A stretch of 64,000 bases of DNA from Deinococcales bacterium (GTDB lineage Bacteria; Deinococcota; Deinococci; Deinococcales; JAAFIG01), in contig JAAFIG010000017.1 in assembly GCA_013298595.1 (NCBI GenBank), forward strand, positions 1 to 64,000, read 5' to 3'. A program made the position numbers and the translations under genes. How positions within the stretch are numbered: position 1 is the first letter of the stretch; the number at the start of each line of letters is the position of its first letter. The notes beneath the pieces are model-generated. The model saw nothing but the letters and a program-made list of their open reading frames with translations. It made no database searches and was not told where the DNA came from. Below are positions 47,234 through 56,579 of the stretch, one piece after another.

Positions 47234-47992
47234 TCAAGCAAAACTCGAGAGTCCGCGTTGAGATTCGGCTCGAGCAAAAATAAATAATTGTTGGGCGAGT
47301 GGTTCGTTATCTAATGCCTGCATCGCCGCATCATCTTTGCTACGCAGGGCTTTAAAAGCTTTCAGTATAATTTGCTGATCGTGCATGGTGTACCCATCTC
47401 GAGTTAAACCCACTTTATTAATTGTGTAATGCTGAGCTGGGCTGCCATCAGCTAAACTAAAAGGCAAAATATCTCGAGACACTTTAGCGCCCATACCAAC
47501 AATACTATGCTGTCCAATACGACAGTATTGATGTACTGCTACCGAAGCACCAAATCGCACATGATTTTCAACAATCACATGCCCTGCCATTTGCATACCA
47601 TTGACAATAATTGTATGGTCACCAACCAGACAATCATGGGTGATATGCACATATGCCATGATCAAATTGTGATGCCCTATTCTGGTTAGACCACCACCAA
47701 TTGCTGTACCACGATGAATGGTGGTGAATTCACGAATGTCATTATCCGAGCCAATCTCGAGCTGTGTTACTTCACCTTGATATTTTAGATCCATAGGTTC
47801 GCCGCCAAGTAAGGCGTACTTACCAACTCGGTTACGTTCACCAAGGGTAGTGAATTGCAAAATTTGTGCGCCACTTTCCAACACACAACCTGCACCGATT
47901 TTGGTATTGGCTTCAACAATGCAAAAAGCACCAATTCGCACATCCGCTGCAATTTGGGCACTCGAGTCTATAATGGCTGTTGGGTGAATCAT
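47234..47992 (-). CDS. lpxA: UDP-N-acetylglucosamine O-acyltransferase LpxA
   Basis: 252 residues of left-handed beta-helix hexapeptide repeats starting MIHPTAIIDSSAQIA. The LpxA-specific segments are present: LQFTTLGERNRVG, GGEPMDLKYQGE, the catalytic histidine region AYVHITHDCLVGD, and KVGLTRDGYT. It performs the first acylation of UDP-GlcNAc in lipid A synthesis. It overlaps fabZ by one base, the usual fabZ-lpxA order. Confidence 0.93.
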   Translation of the reverse strand: MIHPTAIIDSSAQIAADVRIGAFCIVEANTKIGAGCVLESGAQILQFTTLGERNRVGKYALLGGEPMDLKYQGEVTQLEIGSDNDIREFTTIHRGTAIGGGLTRIGHHNLIMAYVHITHDCLVGDHTIIVNGMQMAGHVIVENHVRFGASVAVHQYCRIGQHSIVGMGAKVSRDILPFSLADGSPAQHYTINKVGLTRDGYTMHDQQIILKAFKALRSKDDAAMQALDNEPLAQQLFIFARAESQRGLSSFA

Positions 47993-48423
47993 TACCCCAC
48001 CGCAAAAAGAATATCAGCTTGTGACACAAGGACGCCATCTACTGTGGCTCTGCAATTTGTTCGTCCAAGGTTACGGCGAAAATACTCGAGTCTAGCTTCA
48101 AGGATTAACTGATCGCCTGGTACAACTGGTTTTTTAAAGCGTGCATTTTCCACACCTGTCAAAAAAGCTAACTTACCTGGTTCAAGAGCTTCCTCGAGTA
48201 AAAAAATGCCACATTGTGCCATTGCTTCGATTTGCAATACCCCAGGCATGATTGGACGACCAGGGAAATGCCCATTGCACCACGGTTCGTTCACAGTCAC
48301 ATTTTTGATGCAACGCACAAAAATCACACCATTATCTTCGCCACGCTCGAGCACTCGGTCAACCATCAAAAAAGGGTAACGATGCGGCAATGTCTCGAGA
48401 ATACCTTGGATGTCTCGTATCAT
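47992..48423 (-). CDS. fabZ: 3-hydroxyacyl-ACP dehydratase FabZ
   Basis: 143 residues. The signature LPHRYPFLMVDRV and the active-site block GHFPGRPIMPGVLQIEAMAQ hold the catalytic histidine and, after it, the glutamate. It dehydrates 3-hydroxyacyl-ACP, the same intermediates LpxA and LpxD use, which explains the grouping. Its own leaderless promoter (TAGACT, six bases before ATG) makes it the first gene of a fabZ-lpxA-lpxB-ABC transcript. Confidence 0.93.
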   Translation of the reverse strand: MIRDIQGILETLPHRYPFLMVDRVLERGEDNGVIFVRCIKNVTVNEPWCNGHFPGRPIMPGVLQIEAMAQCGIFLLEEALEPGKLAFLTGVENARFKKPVVPGDQLILEARLEYFRRNLGRTNCRATVDGVLVSQADILFAVG

Positions 48424-48429
48424 AGAAAT

Positions 48430-48435
48430 AGTCTA
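48430..48435 (-). promoter_or_regulatory. -10 box of leaderless fabZ-lpxA transcript
   Basis: On the minus strand TAGACT is followed by six bases and the fabZ ATG. This creates a second start of transcription inside the lpx cluster. No -35 was identified with confidence. Confidence 0.55.
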
Positions 48436-48496
48436 CCGCATAAAACAGTCTTCTCGAGCCAATAACAGTTTTGACTCTAAGCCAAACAGCCCTTAA

Positions 48497-49339
48497 TTAG
48501 CCATGCCGAATCAAGTTAGCAAACTTCACATGGGCTTCGTGCGAAGCACTTTCTGCAACCACATGAGCATGTAAAGGCTTACCAATTAAGTACAGATCGC
48601 CAAGCAAATCTAAGGCTTTATGACGAACTGGTTCATCCTTGCCTCGCAAAGAAAGGTTGGTGCCAACATCATCAAAAACAACTGCATTTTCGCCATCAAA
48701 ACCCATTCCCCGACCGCTCACAATTAAACGGTCAAGCAAATGATTGAAGCCAAAAGTACGCGCATCTAATAAGTTATGACAATCGGTTCGTAACCCTGTC
48801 CAAGCCTGCATACCAATACTGGGGTGCGGGAACCCAATTTTAACTGTGATTCGTAAAGGCTCGTCTGGCAGCGCAGGCTCGAGTCCAACATAGCCTTCGC
48901 GGACTTCAGCTACAGCTTCGCGGCTTGGGGTGATTGGTGTTGGCATTGGTTCGGGGGCAACACGGCGTAACATATGGTACCAGCCAAGTGCACTGCCATC
49001 TAAAATGGGGATTTCATCACCTTGGACTTCGATAACAAAACCAGTCCAATGATTGAGCACATACAAAGCAGCCAGCAAATGTTCAACGGTTGAAACTGTC
49101 ACATCCTCAACACCAATTCGGGTAGCAAGATAGGTGTCTTTGACAAAATCTGTTGTTAAAGGAATTTCGGTCTTACCGACCCGTAAACGCACAGGTGCAA
49201 GTGGATCACAATGAAAACGCACTCGGCTAGTAATGCCCGAGTGGATTCCTGGACCACTGATCCAAGCGCTTGTACCGCGTCCAGACCATGGATGTATATC
49301 GAACTTTTCGAGTCGTTGTAAGTGTTGTTCGATAACCAT
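48497..49339 (-). CDS. lpxC: UDP-3-O-acyl-N-acetylglucosamine deacetylase LpxC
   Basis: About 280 residues. Zinc-enzyme motifs are clear: GPGIHSG, the histidine in VSTVEHLLAAL, ILDGSA, and RHKALDLLGDLYLIG with the later ASHEAH. LpxC catalyses the committed zinc-dependent deacetylation in lipid A synthesis. The start is uncertain: 49339 (MVIEQHLQ) fits the family better, and an ATG at 49378 is also in frame. It is about 60 bases after lpxD. Confidence 0.9.
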   Translation of the reverse strand: MVIEQHLQRLEKFDIHPWSGRGTSAWISGPGIHSGITSRVRFHCDPLAPVRLRVGKTEIPLTTDFVKDTYLATRIGVEDVTVSTVEHLLAALYVLNHWTGFVIEVQGDEIPILDGSALGWYHMLRRVAPEPMPTPITPSREAVAEVREGYVGLEPALPDEPLRITVKIGFPHPSIGMQAWTGLRTDCHNLLDARTFGFNHLLDRLIVSGRGMGFDGENAVVFDDVGTNLSLRGKDEPVRHKALDLLGDLYLIGKPLHAHVVAESASHEAHVKFANLIRHG

Positions 49340-49401
49340 TGTGACTTCTTCCCCTCCCGCCGCTAAAAATAATAGCATTTCATGCAGTGTTCATGTTGTG
49401 G

Positions 49402-50433
49402 CTAGGTGTCCCTTTGACGGGTGACACCCACCAGTTGTTGCTCGAGTTGAAGCAAACGCTGCTCAAGTTTTTCAATGTTACGGGTTCTAGCCTCGAGTCT
49501 GAGTTGTTGTTGAATAGGTTGCGCTGGACTACCACGCCATGTTTCTCCAGCAGGAATATCTTTGGATAAGGCACTGCGAGCCGTCAAAACCGCACCTTTA
49601 CCAATACGGACATGTCCAATGGTACCTGTTTGCCCCCAAAGAATCGCATCATCTTCGATGATGACACTACCTGTCAGACCAACTGCACCAATCAAAATAA
49701 CGTTATTACCAAGTTGGTCATTATGAGCAATCACGCAATTTGGTCCAATTTTTGTGCCACTACCAATGCGGGTTGGCTCGAGTGTACCTCTGTCTACCAC
49801 AGTGTTTGCACCGATTTCAGTATCAGAGCCAATTTCAACTCCCGAGATTTGTTCTTGACGAATATAACCGTTTGCTGTGCGATGAAAACCAAAACCATCT
49901 GCGCCAATGACTGCGCCACTTTGAATCAGCACTCGAGCACCCAGATGACAATCGTGGCGAATGGTCACGCGTTCGTGTATGAGGCTATTATTACCAATAC
50001 TCGAGCGCTCAGCAATAATGCTATGAGCACCAACTCGGCTACCTGTTCCAATATGGGCATCTTGACCTATCACCACAAATGCCCCAATGTGCACATTTGG
50101 CTCGAGAATGGCTGTGCTATGAATACTTGCACTTGGGTCTATATTCGCTGGCTCGAGCGGTTGAGCATATAAACGCAGTAATGCAATCCATGCCAGTTCG
50201 ATATCAGCCACCCGAATCAGGGTTTTATCCGTTTGAACAGCAATATCTTGGGCAATCACCAGTGTTGCAGCTTTACTTTTGAGAATATCTGGCAAGGTTT
50301 TTGGACGCAACACACAAATAAAATCAGATTCAAGAGCCACTTCAGGGTCGGCTAAACGCCCCAAAACTGCATCTGTGCCTTGTAATTCCCCTTGTAAAAA
50401 TGTACTTAATTGTTGTCGTGTTTGGACGTTCAA
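49402..50433 (-). CDS. lpxD: UDP-3-O-(3-hydroxyacyl)glucosamine N-acyltransferase LpxD
   Basis: 343 residues: an N-terminal uridine-binding domain, then hexapeptide repeats (HIGAFVVIGQDAHIG, NSLIHERVTIRHDC, VIGADGFGF) and the GPNCVIAHNDQLG catalytic histidine region. The GADGFGF motif is characteristic of LpxD. The start is TTG, with GGGGAG upstream. A short coiled-coil C-terminus (IEKLEQRLLQLEQQL) is present. It lies 16 bases after the S55 peptidase gene. Confidence 0.92.
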   Translation of the reverse strand: MNVQTRQQLSTFLQGELQGTDAVLGRLADPEVALESDFICVLRPKTLPDILKSKAATLVIAQDIAVQTDKTLIRVADIELAWIALLRLYAQPLEPANIDPSASIHSTAILEPNVHIGAFVVIGQDAHIGTGSRVGAHSIIAERSSIGNNSLIHERVTIRHDCHLGARVLIQSGAVIGADGFGFHRTANGYIRQEQISGVEIGSDTEIGANTVVDRGTLEPTRIGSGTKIGPNCVIAHNDQLGNNVILIGAVGLTGSVIIEDDAILWGQTGTIGHVRIGKGAVLTARSALSKDIPAGETWRGSPAQPIQQQLRLEARTRNIEKLEQRLLQLEQQLVGVTRQRDT

Positions 50434-50449
50434 AATGATTCTCCCCTGT

Positions 50450-52048
50450 TTATTTTTTCACACTGATATCAACATACTCCCAACCCGTCACAGGAACGTC
50501 AAAACGCTCGAGTCCAATCACATCAGGGGTATCACCTAAAGTTTCGACCAATAAATCTGTGTCTTTTAACCGACTACGTAAACGCTCGAGTAATTCGTCT
50601 AAAGTTAAAATACCATCCCAAGGGTCGGGGTTATCAAGTTCGTTACGTGGACGTGATGTAGCTGCCCCACGCACCCGCAAACGATACTCGCCCTCCGTAC
50701 TTGGGGCTTTATAGGAAATGCGTTTGACACTGACAGCACTGCGGTACGCCTGCAAACGCACATTAATAAATGCCACTTCATCTGGTTTAACCACTTTTTT
50801 CTCAGGCTCGAGTTTAATCACCCGTAAACTCGAGTAAGGCAGAATTTCGATTTCTAAAACGATTTTTTTAATACGGCTTTCACGATATGGATTTTCAGCA
50901 ATCAATGCGGTCATCAAAGCGGCTCGTACCCCTGCGGCTCGAGCCACATCATCGCTGGTGACAACTTCACGCAGTGTGGTACCAACTCGATTATCAAATT
51001 CAAAGGTAATAGCTAACCGAGCTAAGCCTGGGCTAGAACCAGCCAGAATGCTTTCGATGGCACTGGCTGTACTGGCAAGCAGCACACTGGCATAAATATC
51101 TTCAACTGGAGCAAGCGAGATATTCAGGTTCTTATTAGTCGAGCCGCGCTTAACAGCAATCTCGAGTGGTATTGCTTGCATGGTTCCCAGTGTTCCAGCC
51201 AAACCTGCTGGATGATCGTTTTGAAACATACCGATCGGAGTCCCTGTGGCTTCGGCAAGTTTAAAAGGCACAACACTCGAGGGAATAATTGCACTGACAT
51301 AAGCTGGCGTGGCAATAAAACGCGCTCGTAAATCGCCAAAAACAGGATGCCCAAATGCCAAGATTTGATTCTTTTCAATGGCTGTGACAGTACCAATCGC
51401 ACCTAGTTGCACATCGCCTGTTGCCAGTTGCGCTGCAATAGCCGCACCAGGCTCGAGTTTATATGGACGATCTAAATTGTTACCCGATGAACTACCTTGT
51501 TGCAATGCCACAGTAAACCCTTTAGCTTCTAAACCCTCGAGCAATAAATTCTGCGCCTTACCAGAAAGCCCCGAGACAGCCAATGGCAAACCCAGTGGTT
51601 CGGCACAACCAATCCCCACATAACACTGAAAAGTCAACGGCATGGCAAGCTCGAGAGCCGTAGCTGGTTGCTGTGCTCGGCGCATTGCTGAAATAGGAGT
51701 AACCAAAGCCAAACGATGATCGGCATTGGGAAAACCCCCAGAAATTGCACCCATTAAACGCCCCGACACATAAACAGGGCTACCACTAAACCCCTGCCCA
51801 ATACCACCAACTGCCTCGAGAAACGCCCCTGAAGCCCGCACCAGAATCAGTGGGAAACCTCTGGCATCATCCACAAAATCCAGCACTTTAACTTCAAAGC
51901 GCCCAAGAACATTCCCCGCCCCTGCTGTAACAACCACACCCTCGAGACCAGGTTTGACATCCGCAAGTGGTAAATCCTGAGCCTGAGCCACAAAACAAAT
52001 GAGTGGAAAAACAAAACAAAAGACTCGAGCTATGGATTTTAATATCAT
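50450..52048 (-). CDS. SpoIVB-like S55 serine peptidase family protein, secreted
   Basis: 532 residues. The start at 52048 gives a signal peptide (MILKSIARVFCFVFPLICFV, cut near AQA). The catalytic-serine block GIGQGFSGSPVYVSGRLMGAISGG is the S55 signature. An earlier GLEGVVVTAGAG and a GHPVFGDL segment are also family-like. SpoIVB works in spore formation, but the family also occurs in non-sporing bacteria with unknown roles. Its place between mreB and lpxD suggests an envelope role. The C-terminal 150 residues form an additional beta-rich domain. Confidence 0.78.
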   Translation of the reverse strand: MILKSIARVFCFVFPLICFVAQAQDLPLADVKPGLEGVVVTAGAGNVLGRFEVKVLDFVDDARGFPLILVRASGAFLEAVGGIGQGFSGSPVYVSGRLMGAISGGFPNADHRLALVTPISAMRRAQQPATALELAMPLTFQCYVGIGCAEPLGLPLAVSGLSGKAQNLLLEGLEAKGFTVALQQGSSSGNNLDRPYKLEPGAAIAAQLATGDVQLGAIGTVTAIEKNQILAFGHPVFGDLRARFIATPAYVSAIIPSSVVPFKLAEATGTPIGMFQNDHPAGLAGTLGTMQAIPLEIAVKRGSTNKNLNISLAPVEDIYASVLLASTASAIESILAGSSPGLARLAITFEFDNRVGTTLREVVTSDDVARAAGVRAALMTALIAENPYRESRIKKIVLEIEILPYSSLRVIKLEPEKKVVKPDEVAFINVRLQAYRSAVSVKRISYKAPSTEGEYRLRVRGAATSRPRNELDNPDPWDGILTLDELLERLRSRLKDTDLLVETLGDTPDVIGLERFDVPVTGWEYVDISVKK

Positions 52049-52158
52049 GTCTCGAGCCTCGCAAAAGCAAATGAGTTGCACCCTAGGGCTTGTATGAGAA
52101 ATCAAGAGAAAAAGAGTTGATAAAACCATTTTTCTCTTAATTCTGCTTTGCTTGTTGT

Positions 52159-53190
52159 TTACCGTCCTAAGTAATTTTCGCTTGAATCCAAGGCATCACG
52201 CAAAATTGGAATCATATCCAAAGCTTTACCTGTACCAAGTGCCACAGCTTGAATGGCATTTGGCGCAATAATCACAGGAATACCTGTAGCTTGACGCAAA
52301 CGCTCATCGAGATTACGCAACATTGCGCCACCACCTGTGAGAATAATACCTCGGTCAATGATATCCGAAACCAACTCTGGTGGGGTTGACTCGAGCACCT
52401 GTTTAACCAAATCCACAATTTTTTGCACAGGTTCTTGTAATGCATCGGCAATATCAGCACTGGTTAATTGCACAGTTTTTGGTAAACCATTAATCAAATC
52501 GCGTCCACGCACTTCGGCAGTCAGGATGTCATCATCAGCTGTTAAAATTGCAGCGCCAATTTTAACTTTGAGTTCTTCGGAGCTGCGCTCACCAATCATC
52601 AGGTTTTCTTTACGGCGCACATAACGAATAATGGATTCATCAAATTCGTTACCCGCAATTTTAATACTGCGGCTCACCACAATACCGCCCAAGGAAATCA
52701 CAGCAATATCAGTACTACCACCACCGATATCTACAATGATGCTGCCTGTGGGTTCAGCAATTTGTACACCAGCACCAATCGCAGCAGCCATTGGCTCTTC
52801 GATTAAATACACTTTACGAGCACGTTCACGCACCGCCGAAATAATGCCACGCTTCTCGAGATTGGTGACACCACTCGGCACACCCACCATAATGGTTGGA
52901 CGTAAAAAACGCGCATAGCCAGTGATCACTTTATCTAAAAACTTTGTTAACATGCGCTTAGTCAGTTCAAAATCGGCAATCACACCATCTTTAATCGGAC
53001 GAACCGCTACGATATTACCTGGGGTACGACCAATCATACGGTAAGCTTCTTCGCCCACAGCTTTGACTTCTTTAGAATCACGCACCATCGCAATTACCGA
53101 AGGTTCTTGCAAAACAATGCCCTTACCACGAATGTAAACCAAAAAATTTGCCGTACCCAAATCAATTCCAATGTCTTCTACCAGTTTCAC
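52159..53190 (-). CDS. mreB: Rod shape-determining protein MreB
   Basis: 343 residues of the actin fold. Visible motifs are DIGIDLGTANFLVY (phosphate 1), VDIGGGSTDIAVISLGG (phosphate 2) and ILTGGGAMLRNLDE (adenosine). MreB filaments guide cell-wall growth in rods. The start is GTG at 53190 with AGGAG six bases upstream, and protein similarity begins there. Only two CTCGAG sites are seen in the gene, fewer than in most genes here, as might be expected where codons are constrained. Confidence 0.95.
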   Translation of the reverse strand: MKLVEDIGIDLGTANFLVYIRGKGIVLQEPSVIAMVRDSKEVKAVGEEAYRMIGRTPGNIVAVRPIKDGVIADFELTKRMLTKFLDKVITGYARFLRPTIMVGVPSGVTNLEKRGIISAVRERARKVYLIEEPMAAAIGAGVQIAEPTGSIIVDIGGGSTDIAVISLGGIVVSRSIKIAGNEFDESIIRYVRRKENLMIGERSSEELKVKIGAAILTADDDILTAEVRGRDLINGLPKTVQLTSADIADALQEPVQKIVDLVKQVLESTPPELVSDIIDRGIILTGGGAMLRNLDERLRQATGIPVIIAPNAIQAVALGTGKALDMIPILRDALDSSENYLGR

Positions 53191-53349
53191 GCCATCTCCT
53201 AGCACGCAGCCGCGCTGCGAAAAAAATACGATTATGATCCGCTTGACAAGAAGTCGCGGGTCTCGAGGCAGAAGTATACATCTTTATGGATGTGACCGAA
53301 CTAAGAACACAAAAACCCCTACTACCTACAAACTGTTAGACTACCACCC
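53191..53349. promoter_or_regulatory. Divergent promoter region between mreB and the dipeptide permease genes
   Basis: The 159-base gap serves two divergent genes. TAGACT (53337-53342) lies seven bases before the permease ATG at 53350, the leaderless arrangement. For mreB a TTGTCA is followed by A/T-rich sequence near 53220-53248, without a clean -10. No gene is seen. Confidence 0.5.
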
Positions 53350-54297
53350 ATGACCCTCGCTTTTCTGTTGCGACGCGTCCTTACAGCGTTCATCACGGTG
53401 TTTCTTGCCAGTTCAATGGTCTTTGTTGCCTTGCTTGCTGTACCAGGCGACCCAGTCCAACTGATTCTAGGATTGAACTACGACCCCAACCAATACGCTG
53501 TTTTACAAAAACAACTGGGTTTAGACCACCCACCCCTCGAGCGATTTGCCATCTGGTTAGCTGGTATCCCCAAAGGTGATCTTGGCAAAAGTATCTCATT
53601 ATCAAAAGACGTTGGCACTCTCATCTGGGATCGATTACCAATAACCTTGCCATTGGTTGGACTCTCGAGCTTACTAGCACTCCTGATTGCCTTACCTGCT
53701 GGCATACTGGCAGCCAGAAACAAAGGCAGCCTACTGGATGTGCTGGTGGTCACTACCACCCAACTTGGTTTAGCCATACCCAGTTTCTGGTTAGGCATTA
53801 TGTTTGTCCTGATTTTTGCAGTCAACCTCGGTTGGTTACCTGCCAATGGCTGGAGCAATTGGAGCGATGACCCCCTAAAAACCGCTCGATACTTAATTAT
53901 GCCAGTCGTTACCCTCGCATTAGGACAAGCCGCAGGGCTGGTACGCATGGTGCGCTCCAGTGTGCTCGAGACGCAAAACCAAGATTATGTCCGCACCGCC
54001 CGCAGCAAAGGCTTACTCGAGAGTGTGGTGATTCGTAAACACATTTTGCGAAACGCTGCCATTAATATTCTGACCTTGGTTGGCATTCAATTCGGGCAAT
54101 TACTGGCAGGCGGCATTGTGGTCGAAAGTGTTTTTAGTATTCCTGGGCTAGGGTTGCTGGGCTTAAATGCAGTTCGCTTTGGCGATTACCCGCTGGTACA
54201 AGGTGTTGTACTGGTCATTGCCATTATGATTGTGGTGATTAATTTAATTGTGGACGTACTTTACGGCGTTCTTGATCCGAGGATTCGTTATGACTGA
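53350..54297 (+). CDS. ABC transporter permease, dipeptide/oligopeptide type (DppB-like)
   Basis: 315 residues with six membrane helices. The N-terminal block LLRRVLTAFITVFLASSMVF and the conserved EAA-type loop (VRTARSKGLLESVVIRKHILRNA) mark the DppB/OppB permease family. The following permease overlaps by eight bases. No binding protein or ATPase gene is next to it, so these partners are encoded elsewhere or the system differs. It could carry peptides, nickel or glutathione. Confidence 0.86.
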   Translation: MTLAFLLRRVLTAFITVFLASSMVFVALLAVPGDPVQLILGLNYDPNQYAVLQKQLGLDHPPLERFAIWLAGIPKGDLGKSISLSKDVGTLIWDRLPITLPLVGLSSLLALLIALPAGILAARNKGSLLDVLVVTTTQLGLAIPSFWLGIMFVLIFAVNLGWLPANGWSNWSDDPLKTARYLIMPVVTLALGQAAGLVRMVRSSVLETQNQDYVRTARSKGLLESVVIRKHILRNAAINILTLVGIQFGQLLAGGIVVESVFSIPGLGLLGLNAVRFGDYPLVQGVVLVIAIMIVVINLIVDVLYGVLDPRIRYD

Positions 54298-55120
54298 CCT
54301 CGAGCCAAAACACACCAAGAAACTCGAGTTTAATTTATTGTTTGGTTTGGTTATTCTCTTTTTCCTCTGTGCTGCTGCTTTGCTGGGATTAATTTGGACA
54401 CCTTACGATCCTAAATTTCAGAATTTTGCAGTGCAACTCCAAGGTCCTAGTTGGGCGCATTGGCTTGGCACCGATAACCTTGGTCGTGACACCTTATCGC
54501 GGTTGCTGCTAGGCTCGAGTACCAGTGTTTTAGTAGGTGTGATTAGTGTGGGTATCGGCTCGAGTCTGGGTTTGTTACTGGGCTTAATTTCGGGTTGGCT
54601 TGGCGGCATCATAGATGACATTGTGATGCGAATTCTTGATGCCTTATCGGCATTTCCCACGATTTTACTAGCGCTGTTAATTGCTGTGGTGTTACGCCCC
54701 AATATTTGGAGTGCCATGTTAGCCGTTGGCATCTCGAGTATTCCCACCTTTGCTCGTTTAACCAGAGCAGGAGTGATCGCCACAAAAAACCTCGATTTTA
54801 TTGACAGTGCCAGAGCACTCGGCGCTCGAGATGCAAGGCTGGTATTTCGCCATGTGCTACCCAATATCGCTTCAGCTTTAATCGTCCAAGCCACCTTTGC
54901 ATTTAGTGTTGCCATCCTTGCCGAGGCTGCACTGTCGTATCTTGGGCTTGGCATTCAACCACCAGCACCAAGTTGGGGTGTGATGCTGCGCGACGCGCAA
55001 ACATTTATTTATCAGAGTTCGTGGGCAACTATTTTTCCTGGGCTAACCATTGCAATAACTGTTTTAGGGCTTAATTTACTTGGTGATGGTTTACGAGATC
55101 GGCTTGATCCAAAAAACTAA
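54290..55120 (+). CDS. ABC transporter permease, dipeptide/oligopeptide type (DppC-like)
   Basis: 276 residues with about six helices. The start at 54290 lies inside the end of the dppB-like gene. Family blocks are HWLGTDNLGRDTLSRLL and the loop DSARALGARDARLVFRHVLPN. It pairs with the preceding permease to form the membrane channel. No ATPase gene follows. Confidence 0.86.
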   Translation: MTDLEPKHTKKLEFNLLFGLVILFFLCAAALLGLIWTPYDPKFQNFAVQLQGPSWAHWLGTDNLGRDTLSRLLLGSSTSVLVGVISVGIGSSLGLLLGLISGWLGGIIDDIVMRILDALSAFPTILLALLIAVVLRPNIWSAMLAVGISSIPTFARLTRAGVIATKNLDFIDSARALGARDARLVFRHVLPNIASALIVQATFAFSVAILAEAALSYLGLGIQPPAPSWGVMLRDAQTFIYQSSWATIFPGLTIAITVLGLNLLGDGLRDRLDPKN

Positions 55121-55182
55121 TACGCAAGCTTTAAGCCGTAAAGCCGATTCATCAGATACATTGGACTCGGTAAACTCGAGAC

Positions 55183-55824
55183 ATGAAAGCCATTTTTTTT
55201 GACGTTGGCGAAACCCTGATTTCCGAAACCGAGCATTGGGGGCATTGGGCGGATATTTTACAGATTCCGCGTTTAACTTTTTTTGCAGCTTTAGGTTTTG
55301 TCATCGAACGCAATTGGCATCATCGAAAAGTATTCGAGGTTCTAGGCACCACGTATCAAACTGCTTTACAAACTCGAGAACAACTGGGTATCAAACCTCG
55401 AGAAATTCAGTTTTCAGATTTTTATGCTGATGCTCTCCCCTGTCTCGAAGCGTTGCGTAGCGCGGGTTTTAAAATTGGGATTAGTGGTAATCAACCAGAA
55501 TCGGCTGAGGTATTGTTGCGTGCCATGAATTTACCCATTGATTTTCTTGCCTCGAGCGCAACATGGGGCGTGGAAAAACCTGATGCAAAATTCTTTGAGA
55601 AAATTCTTGAAATCACTAAGCTCGAGCCGCAAGAAATTGCGTATGTTGGTGATCGGTTAGACAACGATGTTTTACCCGCCAAAGCCATTGGCATGAAAGC
55701 TGTGTTTCTCGAGCGAGGACCTTGGGGTGTGATTCATGCTCAGCGACTTGAGGTTGGACAAGCTGATGTGCATATTCGTTCCCTCGAGGATTTGCTACCT
55801 TGGTTAGAGCAAATGGCATTTTGA
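55183..55824 (+). CDS. HAD family hydrolase
   Basis: 213 residues. The core motifs are FFDVGETL (motif I; the second acidic position is E), GISGNQ (motif II) and YVGDRLDNDVLPAKAIG (motif IV). It resembles phosphoglycolate- or haloacid-type HAD hydrolases; motif I DVGET is like that of phosphatases. The substrate is not evident. TAAACT lies six bases upstream of ATG (leaderless). Confidence 0.8.
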   Translation: MKAIFFDVGETLISETEHWGHWADILQIPRLTFFAALGFVIERNWHHRKVFEVLGTTYQTALQTREQLGIKPREIQFSDFYADALPCLEALRSAGFKIGISGNQPESAEVLLRAMNLPIDFLASSATWGVEKPDAKFFEKILEITKLEPQEIAYVGDRLDNDVLPAKAIGMKAVFLERGPWGVIHAQRLEVGQADVHIRSLEDLLPWLEQMAF

Positions 55825-55832
55825 TAACGATT

Positions 55833-56579
55833 ATGATATCTCGTATGATCGAGCAAGCCCTTACCTATCTCGAGCAGCAACCACTGCAAAACATCACAGC
55901 ACTCAAAATGCTCTACACCTATCCCAAATCTTGCACAGTTCATAGCCTACCAGATGGTGTGCTGATTCTGCTCGAGCCAAATACCATGCCATATGACCGC
56001 GAAACATATCCTGACGCAGCCCAAATTGTGCTTTTATACGCGGACTCGAATCAGACTGCTCAGGCTTTGCTTGAGTTTGTGCCAGACAAGCATCCTACCA
56101 TTTGGAAAATTGTTTCTGGGTCGGTGACTCAGGAAATAAAGCAGCGCTTTGCCTTGACTCGAGAGCGGGCTTTTATTTCGTTCACAGATTCACAGCTGTA
56201 TGCCGCTGATTCAGCCGCTCTCATCAGCATTAGCCCAAGCCAAACTGCGCTAACAGCATATGCCGAACTTGGACACAAACAAGCGTGGCTTGGGGATTTA
56301 CTAGATAAGGGATTGGCTTTTTGTTGCGAAATGCCAAGCAGTGTTTGTTTTGCCTTTGCCAATCATCAAAATGTCTGGGAAGTCGGTGGAGTCTTCACCC
56401 AACCCAAGTCTCGAGGACAGGGTTTAGCAGCTCGAGTGGTCAGAACTTGCATTGCCGAGTTACAACGCCGTGGTTTACGTAGCCGTTACCAAGTGCATGA
56501 AGATAATCTGGCTTCCATTGGCTTAGCTAAACAGATTGGACTCGAGCTGGTTTGTACCATCACGCATTGGCGGTCTTAA
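55833..56579 (+). CDS. GNAT family acetyltransferase (FR47-like C-terminal domain)
   Basis: 248 residues. The C-terminal acetyl-CoA site VGGVFTQPKSRGQGLAARVVRTC (about 185-207) is typical of GNAT/FR47 proteins. The N-terminal 130 residues form a second, degenerate half. The start is ambiguous (55833 or 55845). Its end overlaps that of the convergent MFS gene by 20 bases. Confidence 0.7.
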   Translation: MISRMIEQALTYLEQQPLQNITALKMLYTYPKSCTVHSLPDGVLILLEPNTMPYDRETYPDAAQIVLLYADSNQTAQALLEFVPDKHPTIWKIVSGSVTQEIKQRFALTRERAFISFTDSQLYAADSAALISISPSQTALTAYAELGHKQAWLGDLLDKGLAFCCEMPSSVCFAFANHQNVWEVGGVFTQPKSRGQGLAARVVRTCIAELQRRGLRSRYQVHEDNLASIGLAKQIGLELVCTITHWRS

